From Brevibacterium siliguriense (GTDB taxonomy: Bacteria; Actinomycetota; Actinomycetes; Actinomycetales; Brevibacteriaceae), in NCBI RefSeq assembly GCF_900105315.1, contig NZ_LT629766.1, positions 186,001 to 250,000 of the forward strand: a DNA stretch of 64,000 bases. Direction: 5' to 3'. The notes below the pieces were generated by a model. That model had not been told where the DNA came from and searched no databases. It saw only the letters and a list, made by a program, of their open reading frames with translations. The translations under genes were made by a program, and so were the position numbers. Of this stretch, positions 8,686-16,964 are shown one piece after another. Each line of letters opens with the position of its first letter. Within the stretch, counting starts at the first letter, position 1.

Positions 8686-9686
8686 CTGTGGTCTTCGTCG
8701 AAACCGACCCGGCTGGAGAGGTCACACTCACCTCAGCCGAAGCCCTCACCTTCGCCCGCAAAAACCCCCAATTACTACCTGACGGCGGCGCAGCAACCTC
8801 GCGCGAGGTATCTGGGCCGCCGCCAGGTAGTCCTGAGGGGGTGGTGATCGGCCGGCTCAACGATTCCGCCGTCGAGGCGCTGGGGCGACTCGGGGTGAGC
8901 GTCATCCACCACTTGGAGCACCCCGACCTCGCGGAGTACTCCGCGGCGGCCTGGGCGCAGGCGATCGTCGACATCACCCCGGAATCCGGCACGTTGCTGG
9001 CCTCGGGCACCCCGCGGGGAATGGAGCTCATGGCCCACGCCGCGGTCCGCACGGGTGCCCGGATGGCGGCCAATGTCATCGCCGTCGACGAGGAGGGCCT
9101 GCTGCGACAGGTCCACGGCGGCACCGCCTTCGAACGCCTCCGCCTCGACGGGGGTCTGCAGGTGCTCACGATCGCTGGCCACGCCTGCACACCTGAGGAG
9201 ACGACGACGACCGTCCCGGACATCATCGCCTATGATCTCACCGTCGCCGAGGCTGACCTGGCCACCCGTGTCCAGCGCACCGAGGTCGAGGCCGCCGATG
9301 ATGCATCCGGGCTGACCTCGGCCAGGGCCGTGGTCGGCGCCGGGCGCGGGGTCGGTTCGGAGAACGGATTCGCCGAGGTCCTCGAACTCGTCGATCACCT
9401 CGGTGGAGCCCTGGGCGTCTCTCGTGTCGTCACGGGCCTCGGGTGGCGCCCGCACTCCGAGCAGGTCGGACAGACCGGCAGCCGCATCTCCCCCGACGTC
9501 TACATCGCCTGCGGGATCTCCGGAGCGATCCAGCACATGGCCGGAATCGAAGGGGCGAAGACGCTCGTGGCGATCAACACCGACGCGGAGTCGACGATGG
9601 TCCAGCGGGCCGACTACGCGATCATCGGCGACCTCCATGAGGTGGTCGCGGCAGTCAATGAGGAGATCGTCCGCCGTCGGAGCTGA
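8682..9686 (+). CDS. etfA: Electron transfer flavoprotein alpha subunit with an inserted palindrome-coded segment
   Basis: A 334-residue FAD-binding ETF subunit. The C-terminal FAD domain is clear: VVGAGRGVGS, GWRPHSEQVGQTG, SPDVYIACGISGAIQH and INTDAEST. The start overlaps etfB by 4 bases (ATGA), implying coupled translation. Near residues 29-53, between LTFAR and VVIGRLNDSAVEAL, there are about 25 extra residues encoded by a long palindrome (8766-8840) that closely resembles a second copy at 10684-10765. The insertion is in frame and falls in a surface loop between a helix and a strand, so the protein may still fold. The rest of the operon is undamaged. Confidence 0.92.
   Translation: MTVVFVETDPAGEVTLTSAEALTFARKNPQLLPDGGAATSREVSGPPPGSPEGVVIGRLNDSAVEALGRLGVSVIHHLEHPDLAEYSAAAWAQAIVDITPESGTLLASGTPRGMELMAHAAVRTGARMAANVIAVDEEGLLRQVHGGTAFERLRLDGGLQVLTIAGHACTPEETTTTVPDIIAYDLTVAEADLATRVQRTEVEAADDASGLTSARAVVGAGRGVGSENGFAEVLELVDHLGGALGVSRVVTGLGWRPHSEQVGQTGSRISPDVYIACGISGAIQHMAGIEGAKTLVAINTDAESTMVQRADYAIIGDLHEVVAAVNEEIVRRRS
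8766..8840. repeat. Palindromic element, family 1 copy A, inside etfA
   Basis: Imperfect ~75-bp inverted repeat with arms containing ACTACCTGACGGCGGC and GCCGCCGCCAGGTAGT around a CCTCGCGCGAGG centre. It is read in frame by etfA and matches the element at 10684-10765 along its whole length with scattered differences, mostly compatible with an open frame. Confidence 0.75.
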
Positions 9687-9777
9687 GCGCAGTTCGGCCC
9701 AGGCTCCACCAAGACCACTCCGGACCGCACCGATCCATTGACAATTTCCATTGGCCCCGGCCACCTGATTAACTATG

Positions 9778-9789
9778 GAACGATCGTTC
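9778..9789. promoter_or_regulatory. Perfect 12-bp palindrome GAACGATCGTTC before thioesterase gene
   Basis: The site lies 35 bases upstream of the thioesterase ATG, just after an AT-rich stretch (TTAACTAT). Its form resembles TetR-family operators. No regulator gene is adjacent. Confidence 0.35.
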
Positions 9790-9823
9790 AGACATTGTTC
9801 CCAATCAGCTCACGGAGGCAGTC

Positions 9824-10219
9824 ATGGCCACATTCGAACTCTCACCCGAAGTGCGTTGGTCGGACCAGGATCTGCTCGGCCACGTCAACAACGCACGGAT
9901 GATCACGCTCATCGAGGAATGCCGAGTGCGTTGGATGCATGAGATCCGGGCCGGTCACATCACCGGGGGCGGGCTGCTCGTCGCCCGCCAGACCATCGAT
10001 TACCTCATTCCCGTCATGTACGGCCCCGAGCTGAAGATGACCGTGACGGTGAAGAAGCTCGGCAACTCCTCGTTCACCGTCAACACCCGCGGTGACCAGG
10101 ACGGACGCCAGGTCTTCGACCACGATTGCGTGCTCGTCCACATCGACCGGAACACTCAGAAGCCGACCCCACTCACCCCCGAGCTGCGGTCGGTCTTCGA
10201 ACCTTATCTGCAGAACTGA
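9824..10219 (+). CDS. Acyl-CoA thioesterase, hot-dog fold (4HBT type)
   Basis: A 131-residue single hot-dog domain. The N-terminal WSDQDLLGHVNNARMITLIEE carries the Asp and the GHVNN helix of 4-hydroxybenzoyl-CoA-type thioesterases, which hydrolyse acyl-CoA or aryl-CoA to free acid. An ACGGAGG site precedes the ATG. The size is normal for the family. A VOC-family gene follows within 70 bases. The acyl substrate cannot be predicted. Confidence 0.85.
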   Translation: MATFELSPEVRWSDQDLLGHVNNARMITLIEECRVRWMHEIRAGHITGGGLLVARQTIDYLIPVMYGPELKMTVTVKKLGNSSFTVNTRGDQDGRQVFDHDCVLVHIDRNTQKPTPLTPELRSVFEPYLQN

Positions 10220-10286
10220 GGCGCGAGCCGCGATCATGGCCGATTCGTTCAAGCCGATTCACTGCCCGTCCGCAGAGCCTGAAGTC

Positions 10287-10859
10287 ATGACACTCGACGC
10301 GATCTCCATCATCACCTCAGATATGCCCGCCGCCATCAGCTTCTACACCGCGCTCGGCCTCGAACTCGCCGACGGCGGCCCGGACGCCCCGCACACCGAA
10401 TTCGTCTCCGGGCCCCTGCGGATCCACCTCGACACCGAGGCGGTCGTTCTCGGCATGGACCCCGAATGGACCCGCCCGACGGGAGGGCGCAAGACGTCCT
10501 TGGCCTTCGACTGCTCCACCGCCGAGGCGGTCGATGCGACATTCGTTCAGCTCACCGGGTCCGGCGATGCGGGAGGCGATCCCGTGGCCGGAGTCGTCCC
10601 TGAACCCTGGGACGCGTTCTGGGGTCAGCGCTACGCCGTGGTCTCCGACCCCGACTGCAACACGATCGACCTCTTCGCCACCCGCCCCTCCCAGAACTAC
10701 CTGATGGCTGCCCAGCAACCTGGCGCGAGGTTGCTGGGCCGCCATCAGGTAGTTCTGGGAGGGGCGGACATACGGGCCGAGGTGCGTGACCGGCCCGAAT
10801 CGATGAAGTCTCGCGCGGCCGGCCAGCGCAGGATCTTCGCCATGTGTTTGGGTCCATAG
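10287..10859 (+). CDS. VOC (glyoxalase/bleomycin-resistance fold) protein with altered 3' end
   Basis: The core reads as a normal VOC protein from MTLDAISIITSDMPAAISFY to DPDCNTIDLFA, two beta-alpha-beta-beta-beta units of about 130 residues. A start at 10236 is also open, but family similarity begins at 10287. Directly after the LFA ending, where such proteins stop, an 82-bp palindrome (10684-10765) has entered; the frame then runs about 60 residues into the remains of an opposite-strand AraC gene before stopping. The extra tail is therefore an accident of insertion. The function of the VOC domain is unknown. Confidence 0.7.
   Translation: MTLDAISIITSDMPAAISFYTALGLELADGGPDAPHTEFVSGPLRIHLDTEAVVLGMDPEWTRPTGGRKTSLAFDCSTAEAVDATFVQLTGSGDAGGDPVAGVVPEPWDAFWGQRYAVVSDPDCNTIDLFATRPSQNYLMAAQQPGARLLGRHQVVLGGADIRAEVRDRPESMKSRAAGQRRIFAMCLGP
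10684..10765. repeat. Palindromic element, family 1 copy B
   Basis: Near-perfect 82-bp inverted repeat: GCCCCTCCCAGAACTACC and its complement at the far end, with CAGCAACCT/AGGTTGCTG inner arms and a GGCGCG centre. It lies at the junction of the VOC gene's 3' end and the broken AraC gene. Long enough to form a strong cruciform or terminator-like hairpin. Confidence 0.85.
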
Positions 10860-11181
10860 CCGAACCATTCCGCGCTCATCCGGCGCAGCTGCCGCGGCGA
10901 ATACGCGAGTCCAAGCGCAGACCCACAGTCGGAGAGGCCGAACCGTGGAACATCCGCGCCGTGGAATCGGCGCCGGCGATGAGGATCTGCGAATCGATGA
11001 CGATGAGGTCCATGCACCCGTCGGGAACGATGAGCGAGGGGGCCGCAGCATGCGCGGAGTCCGGCCCGAAGGCAAGGCTGCGACGGTCGGAATCACCCGC
11101 CTCGACGAGGGAATCGTCCTTGTCGGGAACGGAGACCCACAGGCTCGCTCGCAGGCGTGGGATTCGGGTCTGTCGATACAC
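10766..11181 (-). pseudogene. AraC family regulator remnant with internal deletion
   Basis: Reading leftwards from a GTG near 11181, one frame gives an N-terminal domain of AraC-type regulators with LRASLWVSV, IVPDGCMDLIVIDSQ and ILIAGADSTA. After VGLRLD the frame shifts; a second frame then gives the C-terminal helix-turn-helix LAYSPRQLRRMSAEWFGYG and HMAKILR, which ends at the palindrome at 10684-10765. The linker and first HTH between them are missing, so about a third of the gene is gone. The palindrome supplies its last codons. Confidence 0.6.
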
Positions 11182-11312
11182 GGACTCGGCCTCCTGACGC
11201 TCTCGGCGGTAAACTCGTCTGTGTTCATCTGGTGCGGGCTGCTCGATCTGTCCCCAGAAAAACGCGCGAATGGCCCCAGTAGAGGGTCGAACGCCCAAGC
11301 TCATGAGAAGGA

Positions 11313-12008
11313 ATGATGGCTGCAGCATTCTCGGCGCCGGTGTCGGCGCGCAGGCAGGCTCGCCATGTCACTGTCTTCCTCGACGTCGACGGCGTCCTCA
11401 ATTCCTACCCGGTGCCCAAACTGCGCAGCATGGCCGAGGGTCGGAAGAAGCTGCATGCGTGGCACTACGAACTCCACTACCGACCTTCCGTCGTCGAATT
11501 CTTCGACCGCATCGTCGAGACCCATGAGGTCGACGTCGTATGGCTCTCGACCTGGTCGCAGCGGTGCAAGTCCGAACTCGAACCGAAGTTCGGTCTGCGC
11601 AACTCTTTCGACGTCATCGAAATGCCCGACGAGACCCACAATCGCTTTGCTCACGATCCGAGGCAGTGGTGGAAGGCCCGTGCCATGGAGGACTGGCTGT
11701 CCGCGCACGAGCACGGGCGCGCGATCTGGATCGACGACGACCTGGCCTGGCCTGCCACCCGCGAGTACTTCCTCGAGCACTACTCACCCAACCGCCTCAA
11801 ACTCATCGCCCCGGACTTCGCCCACGGTCTGACGAAGGCCCACCTCAAGGAGATCCGGGACTTCGCCTATCCGAAACCCGGCGAAACGAAGACCGGTGAA
11901 ACAAAGTCCGGCGATGCGAAGACAAGCCACTCGAAGATCGGCGACGCTGAGCCCAAAGGCCCAATGAACGGCGAATCAACGACATCCGTGAAGAAGGGAA
12001 CTTCATGA
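11313..12008 (+). CDS. HAD-superfamily protein of the RNA-repair-associated type
   Basis: A protein of about 230 residues. TVFLDVDGVLNSYPVPK has the DxDG nucleophile motif of HAD phosphatases, VDVVWLSTWSQ supplies the motif II Ser/Thr, and AIWIDDDLAW the acidic motif IV, an arrangement seen in the HAD domain of Swiss-army-knife RNA repair proteins. ATG at 11313 or 11316 follows GAGAAGG. The last ~45 residues are low-complexity with near-repeats of GETK and GDAK. The stop overlaps the glutamate racemase start by 4 bases, so the two are co-translated. The substrate is unknown. Confidence 0.75.
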   Translation: MMAAAFSAPVSARRQARHVTVFLDVDGVLNSYPVPKLRSMAEGRKKLHAWHYELHYRPSVVEFFDRIVETHEVDVVWLSTWSQRCKSELEPKFGLRNSFDVIEMPDETHNRFAHDPRQWWKARAMEDWLSAHEHGRAIWIDDDLAWPATREYFLEHYSPNRLKLIAPDFAHGLTKAHLKEIRDFAYPKPGETKTGETKSGDAKTSHSKIGDAEPKGPMNGESTTSVKKGTS

Positions 12009-12796
12009 CGCGCATCGGCCTGCTCGATTCCGGACTCGGACTCCTCGGCACTGCCGACGCGCTGTTCAATCTCGCCCCCGACGCCGACCTCGTCCTCGCG
12101 ATGGATCCGGACTTCACCCCCTACGGCAGCCTGAGCACCGACACCCTCGAACAGCGGGCCCTGCATTCGGCCGGGGTGCTCGCCGAATGGGAACCCGACG
12201 CCATCGTCATCGCCTGCAACACCGCCTCGGTGCAGGCCCTCGAAGCCGTTCGCGCCCGCTACGAACCGAACATCCCCGTCATCGGCACTGTGCCCGCGGT
12301 GAAGATGGCCGCCGGCACCGGCCAGGACTTCGCGATCTGGGCGACACCTGCGACCACGGGCAGCGAGTATCAGCAGCACCTCATCGACTCCTTCGCCGCC
12401 GACCTGCACGTAGCCAAGGTCGCCTGCCCGGGACTGGCCGAGGCCATCAACGTCGCCGACCTGGACCAGATCGACACCGCCATCGAGGATGCCTTCACCC
12501 AGATGGGACCCGGAATGGAGACCGTGGTGCTCGGCTGCACCCACTACGGACTCGTCGCCGACCGGATCATGGCCGCCCGAGCCGGGGCGCTGACCGTCTT
12601 CGACTCCCCCATGCCGGTGGCCAAACAGACGCTGCGTCGCATCGGCCTCGAACCCGCCGGAGTCGGTGAGGACCACACGGGCACGGGTCGCGTGCTCGCG
12701 ACCTTCGCCTCTGGCCGACGCGTCAGCCTCCCACAGGCCCTCGCCGCGTATCCGGCCGGCAAACGACTGCTGGCCCGAGAGGCCCGAGAGGCCTGA
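12005..12796 (+). CDS. Glutamate/aspartate racemase family protein
   Basis: A 263-residue member of the cofactor-independent racemase family. LLDSGLGLLG matches the DSG(I/L)GG start motif, and both catalytic cysteines are present (VIACNTAS with Cys71, VLGCTHYG with Cys178). Glutamate racemases provide D-Glu for peptidoglycan. The phosphate-like GYSLY stretch is divergent (PYGSLSTDTLEQ), so this may be a paralogue rather than the housekeeping MurI. It overlaps the upstream HAD gene by 4 bases. Confidence 0.8.
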   Translation: MTRIGLLDSGLGLLGTADALFNLAPDADLVLAMDPDFTPYGSLSTDTLEQRALHSAGVLAEWEPDAIVIACNTASVQALEAVRARYEPNIPVIGTVPAVKMAAGTGQDFAIWATPATTGSEYQQHLIDSFAADLHVAKVACPGLAEAINVADLDQIDTAIEDAFTQMGPGMETVVLGCTHYGLVADRIMAARAGALTVFDSPMPVAKQTLRRIGLEPAGVGEDHTGTGRVLATFASGRRVSLPQALAAYPAGKRLLAREAREA

Positions 12797-12849
12797 GCAA
12801 GCCCCCTCCACGTTCCCTCCGAGCCGTGTCTTTCCGCGCCATACAGGCG

Positions 12850-12855
12850 TAAAAT
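12850..12855 (+). promoter_or_regulatory. Candidate -10 box of the SPFH gene
   Basis: TAAAAT stands 37 bases before the SPFH start, between the racemase stop and the AGAGGAGG ribosome site (12876-12883). Confidence 0.35.
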
Positions 12856-12892
12856 AGATCAGACAGTCAATCGTCAGAGGAGGCGATTCGAC

Positions 12893-13938
12893 ATGTTGGC
12901 GCTCAGTATCCTCGCCGCACTTGTCGCACTCGGAGCAATCACGCTGGGAAACAGCCTGAAGATCGTCAAGCAGTATGAGCGTGGGGTGGTCTTCCGCCTC
13001 GGCAGGGTCAATTCCGAGCCCCGTCCGCCCGGAATGACCGCGATCGTCCCGTTCGTCGACAGACTCCAGAAGGTCAATCTCCAGATCGTAACGATGCCGA
13101 TCCCCGCTCAGGAGGGCATCACCCGCGACAATGTCACAGTCCGCGTCGACGCAGTCATCTACTTCAAGGTCGTCGACCCGCGCAAGGCCGTCGTCGACGT
13201 CGAGGACTATCAGCTCGCCGTCGGTCAGGTTGCTCAGACGTCATTGCGGTCGATCATCGGCCAGAGCGAGCTCGACGATCTGCTCACCAACCGCGAACGC
13301 CTCAACCAAGGGCTGGCGATCATGATCGACAGTCCCGCCGTCGACTGGGGCGTGCACATCGACCGCGTCGAGATCAAGGACGTGGCCCTGCCGGAGTCGA
13401 TGAAACGCTCGATGTCGCGCCAGGCCGAAGCCGAACGCGAACGTCGGTCCCGCGTCATCATCGCCGATGGTGAGCTGCAGGCGTCGAACAAGCTCGCCCA
13501 GGCGTCCGAGGCCATGGCCCACGCCCCGTCCGCCCTGCAGCTGCGCCTGCTCCAGACCATCGTCGAGGTGGCCGCGGAACGGAACTCGACCCTGGTCCTG
13601 CCTTTCCCCGTCGAGCTGCTGCGCTTCCTCGAGAACAACACCCCGGCCGCTCCTCCCACCACCGAGGCGGGAGCGAAGCCAACCGCGGCAGCAGGGGCAC
13701 GCCCACCACGGACACCCCCACCGAGGCGGCCTCTCGGTCCGAATCAGACACGACGTCGAAAGCACCCGCCGACCTCGACGCCATCGTCCGGGCCATGTCC
13801 GAATCGCTCAAGCTCACCGGGCTGATGCCCGAGCAGGAGCGCGTCACCTCGGACATGCCGGAGCAGGAGCGAACCACATCGGATTCGGCCGAAAGGTCGG
13901 GCTCGACCGAACAGGAGGAGCACTTCGGACACGCCTGA
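12893..13938 (+). CDS. SPFH/Band 7 (stomatin-like) membrane protein, one-base frameshift near 13694
   Basis: An N-terminal membrane segment (residues ~3-20) is followed by the Band 7 core: KQYERGVVFRLGRV, EGITRDNVTVRVDAVIYFKV and VDWGVHIDRVEIKDV, ending with the LPFPVELLRFL helix. Such proteins scaffold membrane microdomains and attached proteases. After TAAAG the frame leaves the expected path and stops at 13825. Adding one G to the GGGG at 13694-13697 restores a normal 348-residue protein ending at 13938 with an acidic tail (EAASRSESD, two PEQER repeats). The defect therefore looks like one missing base, real or from sequencing. Start after AGAGGAGG. Confidence 0.8.
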
Positions 13939-14038
13939 ACCGCTTCGCTCCTACCGTTGACGAACCTCACTTCCCAGGGCGACGGACCCCGTCCGCTGTC
14001 TTCAGCGTCTGTCCAATCCGGAGGACTAGGCTAGGCTC

Positions 14039-14635
14039 ATGGACCTCAAGCGCACGGGAAGAACAGTCATCGTCAACGGCGTCATCGCCCTCGTGATGGG
14101 TGCGCTGATGATGGTCTGGCCAGGCACCTCCGCCGAGGTGGTGGTGCGGATCTTCGCCTGCTGGCTCGCCGTCATCGCTATCTCCTCCCTCGTGTTCGCA
14201 CCGCGGGGAGGTCGCACCGGCAGCATGGTCACACGCGCGGTTCTGCTCATCCTCCTCGGCGTGCTCATCTTCTTCACCCCGATGCTCTTCGCATCCATGG
14301 TCACGGTGCTCACCGGGTTCGCGATCATCTTCTTCAGCTTCCTCGCCCTCACCATGTCCTTCTTCACGCGCCGAATGGGCGTCAGATCCTGGTGGGTGCT
14401 CACCGTCATCGGGGTCCTCGGCATCGTCCTCGGCGGATTCTTCCTCTTCGCTCCGGGCGCCGGAGTGACCGCGCTTATCTTCACCCTCGCCGGGTTCATC
14501 ATCCTCGTCGGCATCGCCCTCATCGCCCTCGGCCGTCGCCTGCGCAAGGTCGATCGGCAGATGAGAACCGACCCGCACCGCAATGGTCCCGACGATGGCG
14601 GCGGCGATGTCATCCGCGGGGAGATCATCGACTGA
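14039..14635 (+). CDS. HdeD-like DUF308 membrane protein
   Basis: A 198-residue hydrophobic protein with about six transmembrane segments in three similar hairpins (for example VNGVIALVMGALMMVWP and WWVLTVIGVLGIVLGGFFL), the layout of the HdeD/DUF308 family. A polar tail with GDVIRGEIID follows. TAGGCT at 14027-14032 ends 6 bases before the ATG, so the transcript may be leaderless; GGAGG at 14020 is too far for a normal ribosome site. Role unknown; the E. coli relative is linked to acid stress. Confidence 0.8.
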   Translation: MDLKRTGRTVIVNGVIALVMGALMMVWPGTSAEVVVRIFACWLAVIAISSLVFAPRGGRTGSMVTRAVLLILLGVLIFFTPMLFASMVTVLTGFAIIFFSFLALTMSFFTRRMGVRSWWVLTVIGVLGIVLGGFFLFAPGAGVTALIFTLAGFIILVGIALIALGRRLRKVDRQMRTDPHRNGPDDGGGDVIRGEIID

Positions 14636-14670
14636 TCCCGGCCGCCTCGACGAGCTTTTCCCACTTCACC

Positions 14671-14706
14671 TGAGCCCGGATCCGCAGATGCGCGGATCCG
14701 GGCTCA
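14671..14706. terminator. Hairpin after DUF308 gene
   Basis: TGAGCCCGGATCCGC and its exact complement form a perfect 15-bp stem with a 6-base loop, 35 bases after the stop. No T run follows. Confidence 0.6.
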
Positions 14707-14886
14707 GCCATACCCACGTTTCGCACCGAAGTGGTCATTGTCACAACACGACTTTCAGCCCACGGAACCAACTTGTGACCCCTCCGGCGAAAGCCCGCTC
14801 ACATAGCACCTGACCTGGAACATTGCGTGAACGGAAAGCGAAAAGCACCGATTGTGCATGAGCATTTCGCGAGCCTCGGAATCGGA

Positions 14887-14930
14887 GTTAACCGTCCATT
14901 CATCTTCCCCGTAACCTGGCGGTCATTCGG
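14887..14930 (+). promoter_or_regulatory. Candidate PHO-box-like repeats before the Pit gene
   Basis: GTTAACC, ATTCATC, GTAACC and GTCATTC occur about every 11 bases, 60-100 bases before the phosphate permease start. PhoP sites of actinobacteria are 11-base direct repeats of a GTTCACC-like heptamer. The match is loose. Confidence 0.3.
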
Positions 14931-14991
14931 CCTGCGAATCATGGAGACAGACAGACACTGCCTCATCGACTGAAACTCGCTAGGAGAACGA

Positions 14992-16494
14992 ATGACCCAG
15001 GTTCTGGCACCGGAGCGCCACACTCCACCGCCGGCCGTCGGCCGCAGCAACGACCGCCTCTGGCATCTGGCCTTCGGCGGCCTGCTGGCGATCACCCTCA
15101 TCGCCTTCACTCTGTGGTCCTTCGACTTCGTGGGCCGCGACGCACCCCGCATGGTGCTCATCACCACGGTCATCTTCGGTGCCTTCATGGCCTTCAACAT
15201 CGGCGGCAACGACGTCGCCAACGCCTTCGGCACCTCCGTCGGTGCCGGCACCCTGACGATGAAGCAGGCCTTGCTCATCGCCGCAGTCTTCGAGGTCAGC
15301 GGCGCCCTGCTCGCCGGCGGCGACGTCACCGACACGATCAAGAGCGGAATCGTCGACCTCAGCGGGCTGGCGATCAACCCGATGGACTTCGCGTTCATCA
15401 TGATGGCGGCACTCCTCGGCGCGGCAGTGTGGCTGCTCGTTGCGACTCGGATGGGCTGGCCGGTGTCGACGACGCACGCCATCATCGGCGGCATCATCGG
15501 TGCCTCCCTGACCATCGGCTTCGTCACCGGCACCGGCGGATTCGCCATGGTGCAGTGGTCCGAGGTCGGCCAGATCGCGATCTCCTGGGTGCTCTCCCCC
15601 GCCCTCGGCGGACTCGCCGCGTTCGTCATCTACGGCGTGATCAAGAAGTACGTGCTCGGCAAGTCGCTCTCGCATACGCTCAAGCCGCACATGCTCGCTC
15701 CGGTCTCCGCGGCCGAGGGATCCGTCGACGCACAGATCGACGCCGCCACCGAGGATGCCCCCACCGAAGGCGGATCGATCGGCACCCATTCGGCCCTGCA
15801 GCGGTGGGTTCCCCTCATCGCCGCCGCCGGTGCGGTCATCATCACCGCGATGCTGCTGTTCAAGGGTCTGAAGAACCTCGACATGAGCGTGTCCACCGTC
15901 GGCGGCCTGCTCATCATGGCGATGATCGGCGCGGCCGTGTGGCTGGCTGTGTTCGTCTTCGCCAAGACTCTGCGCAAGCAGACGGTTCCCCGTGCAACGT
16001 ACATCCTGTTCTCCTGGATGCAGGTGTTCACCGCCTCCGCATTCGCCTTCAGCCACGGTTCGAACGACATCGCAAACGCCGTCGGCCCCTTCGCCGCCGT
16101 CCTCGATGTGCTCCGCACCGGCAACATGCACGGCGAGGCGACCGTGCCGTTCGCGGCCATGCTCACCTGCGGCATCGCCCTCATCGTCGGTCTCTGGTTC
16201 ATCGGCCGCAAGGTCATTGCGACAGTCGGCACGAATCTCACCGAGATCCACCCGGCCTCCGGATTCGCCGCCGAGCTCGCCGCCGCGGGTATCGTCTTGG
16301 CCGCCTCAGTGAGTGGCCTGCCGGTGTCGTCGACGCACATCCTCATCGGTGCGATCATCGGCGTCGGACTGGTCAACCGCTCGGCGAACTGGAAGCTCAT
16401 GAAGCCGATCGCACTGGCATGGATCATCACCCTTCCGGCCGCCGCGGTCATCGGTTCGGTCGGCGTCATCGCCCTGCGCACCATGATGGGCTGA
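14992..16494 (+). CDS. Low-affinity inorganic phosphate transporter, Pit family
   Basis: A 500-residue membrane protein with about ten helices. The duplicated PiT signature is present twice: [18 protein letters not shown] near residue 66 with [13 protein letters not shown], and [14 protein letters not shown] near residue 350 with [12 protein letters not shown]. It carries phosphate, usually as a metal-phosphate complex, with protons or cations. A charged loop of about 50 residues with E/D and A (near 240-265) separates the halves. The ATG follows TAGGAGAACG. It is monocistronic with a strong terminator at 16569. Confidence 0.92.
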   Translation: MTQVLAPERHTPPPAVGRSNDRLWHLAFGGLLAITLIAFTLWSFDFVGRDAPRMVLITTVIFGAFMAFNIGGNDVANAFGTSVGAGTLTMKQALLIAAVFEVSGALLAGGDVTDTIKSGIVDLSGLAINPMDFAFIMMAALLGAAVWLLVATRMGWPVSTTHAIIGGIIGASLTIGFVTGTGGFAMVQWSEVGQIAISWVLSPALGGLAAFVIYGVIKKYVLGKSLSHTLKPHMLAPVSAAEGSVDAQIDAATEDAPTEGGSIGTHSALQRWVPLIAAAGAVIITAMLLFKGLKNLDMSVSTVGGLLIMAMIGAAVWLAVFVFAKTLRKQTVPRATYILFSWMQVFTASAFAFSHGSNDIANAVGPFAAVLDVLRTGNMHGEATVPFAAMLTCGIALIVGLWFIGRKVIATVGTNLTEIHPASGFAAELAAAGIVLAASVSGLPVSSTHILIGAIIGVGLVNRSANWKLMKPIALAWIITLPAAAVIGSVGVIALRTMMG

Positions 16495-16568
16495 CCCGCA
16501 GACACGGATGCTGCACAAGCGCTCACCGGACCACGTTCGAGGGATCGCTTCGAACTCATCCGACCCTC

Positions 16569-16609
16569 CGCCCCGCCGACTTCCACACGAAGTCGGCGGG
16601 GCGTTCTTC
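16569..16609 (+). terminator. Rho-independent-type terminator after Pit gene
   Basis: CGCCCCGCCGACTT and AAGTCGGCGGGGCG form a perfect 14-bp stem with a 7-base loop, followed by TTCTTC. It lies between the Pit gene and the erm leader. Confidence 0.8.
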
Positions 16610-16643
16610 GTCCGAACCCTGGTGTCGGCAAAGGTCCCTGTGC

Positions 16644-16649
16644 TATCTT
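16644..16649 (+). promoter_or_regulatory. -10 box of the erm leader transcript
   Basis: TATCTT ends 7 bases before the ATG of the leader peptide at 16657, the spacing expected for a leaderless transcript. No strong -35 box is seen. Confidence 0.5.
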
Positions 16650-16656
16650 GTTCGGC

Positions 16657-16722
16657 ATGGGAACATTGAACAGCAGCGCAATGACTGCGCCTTGCTTCTA
16701 CATTCGTCACCGCAGCGCCTGA
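16657..16722 (+). CDS. Putative leader peptide of the erm methylase gene (21 aa)
   Basis: A 22-codon ORF starts 7 bases after a TATCTT box. The peptide begins MGTLNSSAMTAP and ends CFYIRHRSA. The RHR near its end fits the Arg/Lys-X-Arg/Lys motif at which macrolide-bound ribosomes stall in several erm leaders; the known leader of Corynebacterium erm(X) has RLR at a similar place. The 240 bases between its stop and the methylase start contain a hairpin that covers the methylase ribosome site. Together these suggest translational attenuation. Expression is not proven. Confidence 0.55.
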   Translation: MGTLNSSAMTAPCFYIRHRSA

Positions 16723-16932
16723 CAGCGCGCCTGACGAATTCTTCTGCGATCGGCTGACCGACGACGGTCACCCTGATCTCCCCTGCAAGCGCGTTGTCCT
16801 CCCGGAGAGCCAACGGCATCCGGGCGATGCGACAATCGGCTGATCCCTGTCCGATTCCCTGACCATCTCGATCTCAACGATCGACCAGGTCATCGCGAAT
16901 CGTTCTGACTCACCATCATTGCGCTGCCTCGG

Positions 16933-16958
16933 GTGCCTCCATCGTCTTTTTGGAGCAC
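16933..16958 (+). promoter_or_regulatory. Hairpin that can sequester the erm ribosome-binding site
   Basis: CTCCA (16937-16941) pairs with TGGAG (16951-16955), extended by GTG/CAC beyond a one-base bulge, giving an 8-bp stem with a 9-base loop. The 3' arm contains the GGAG used by the TTG start at 16965, so the hairpin would hide the ribosome site until translation of the leader rearranges it. Confidence 0.45.
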
Positions 16959-16964
16959 ATCCCA

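Noticed and set aside
13893-14000. Possible separate small gene downstream of the SPFH frameshift
   Set aside because: The sequence up to 13938 is better explained as the displaced C-terminal tail of the SPFH protein after one missing G.
14980-16251. 423-codon open frame on the minus strand
   Set aside because: Antisense to the Pit permease gene and extremely rich in His, Asp, Glu and Gly, a mirror of hydrophobic codons.
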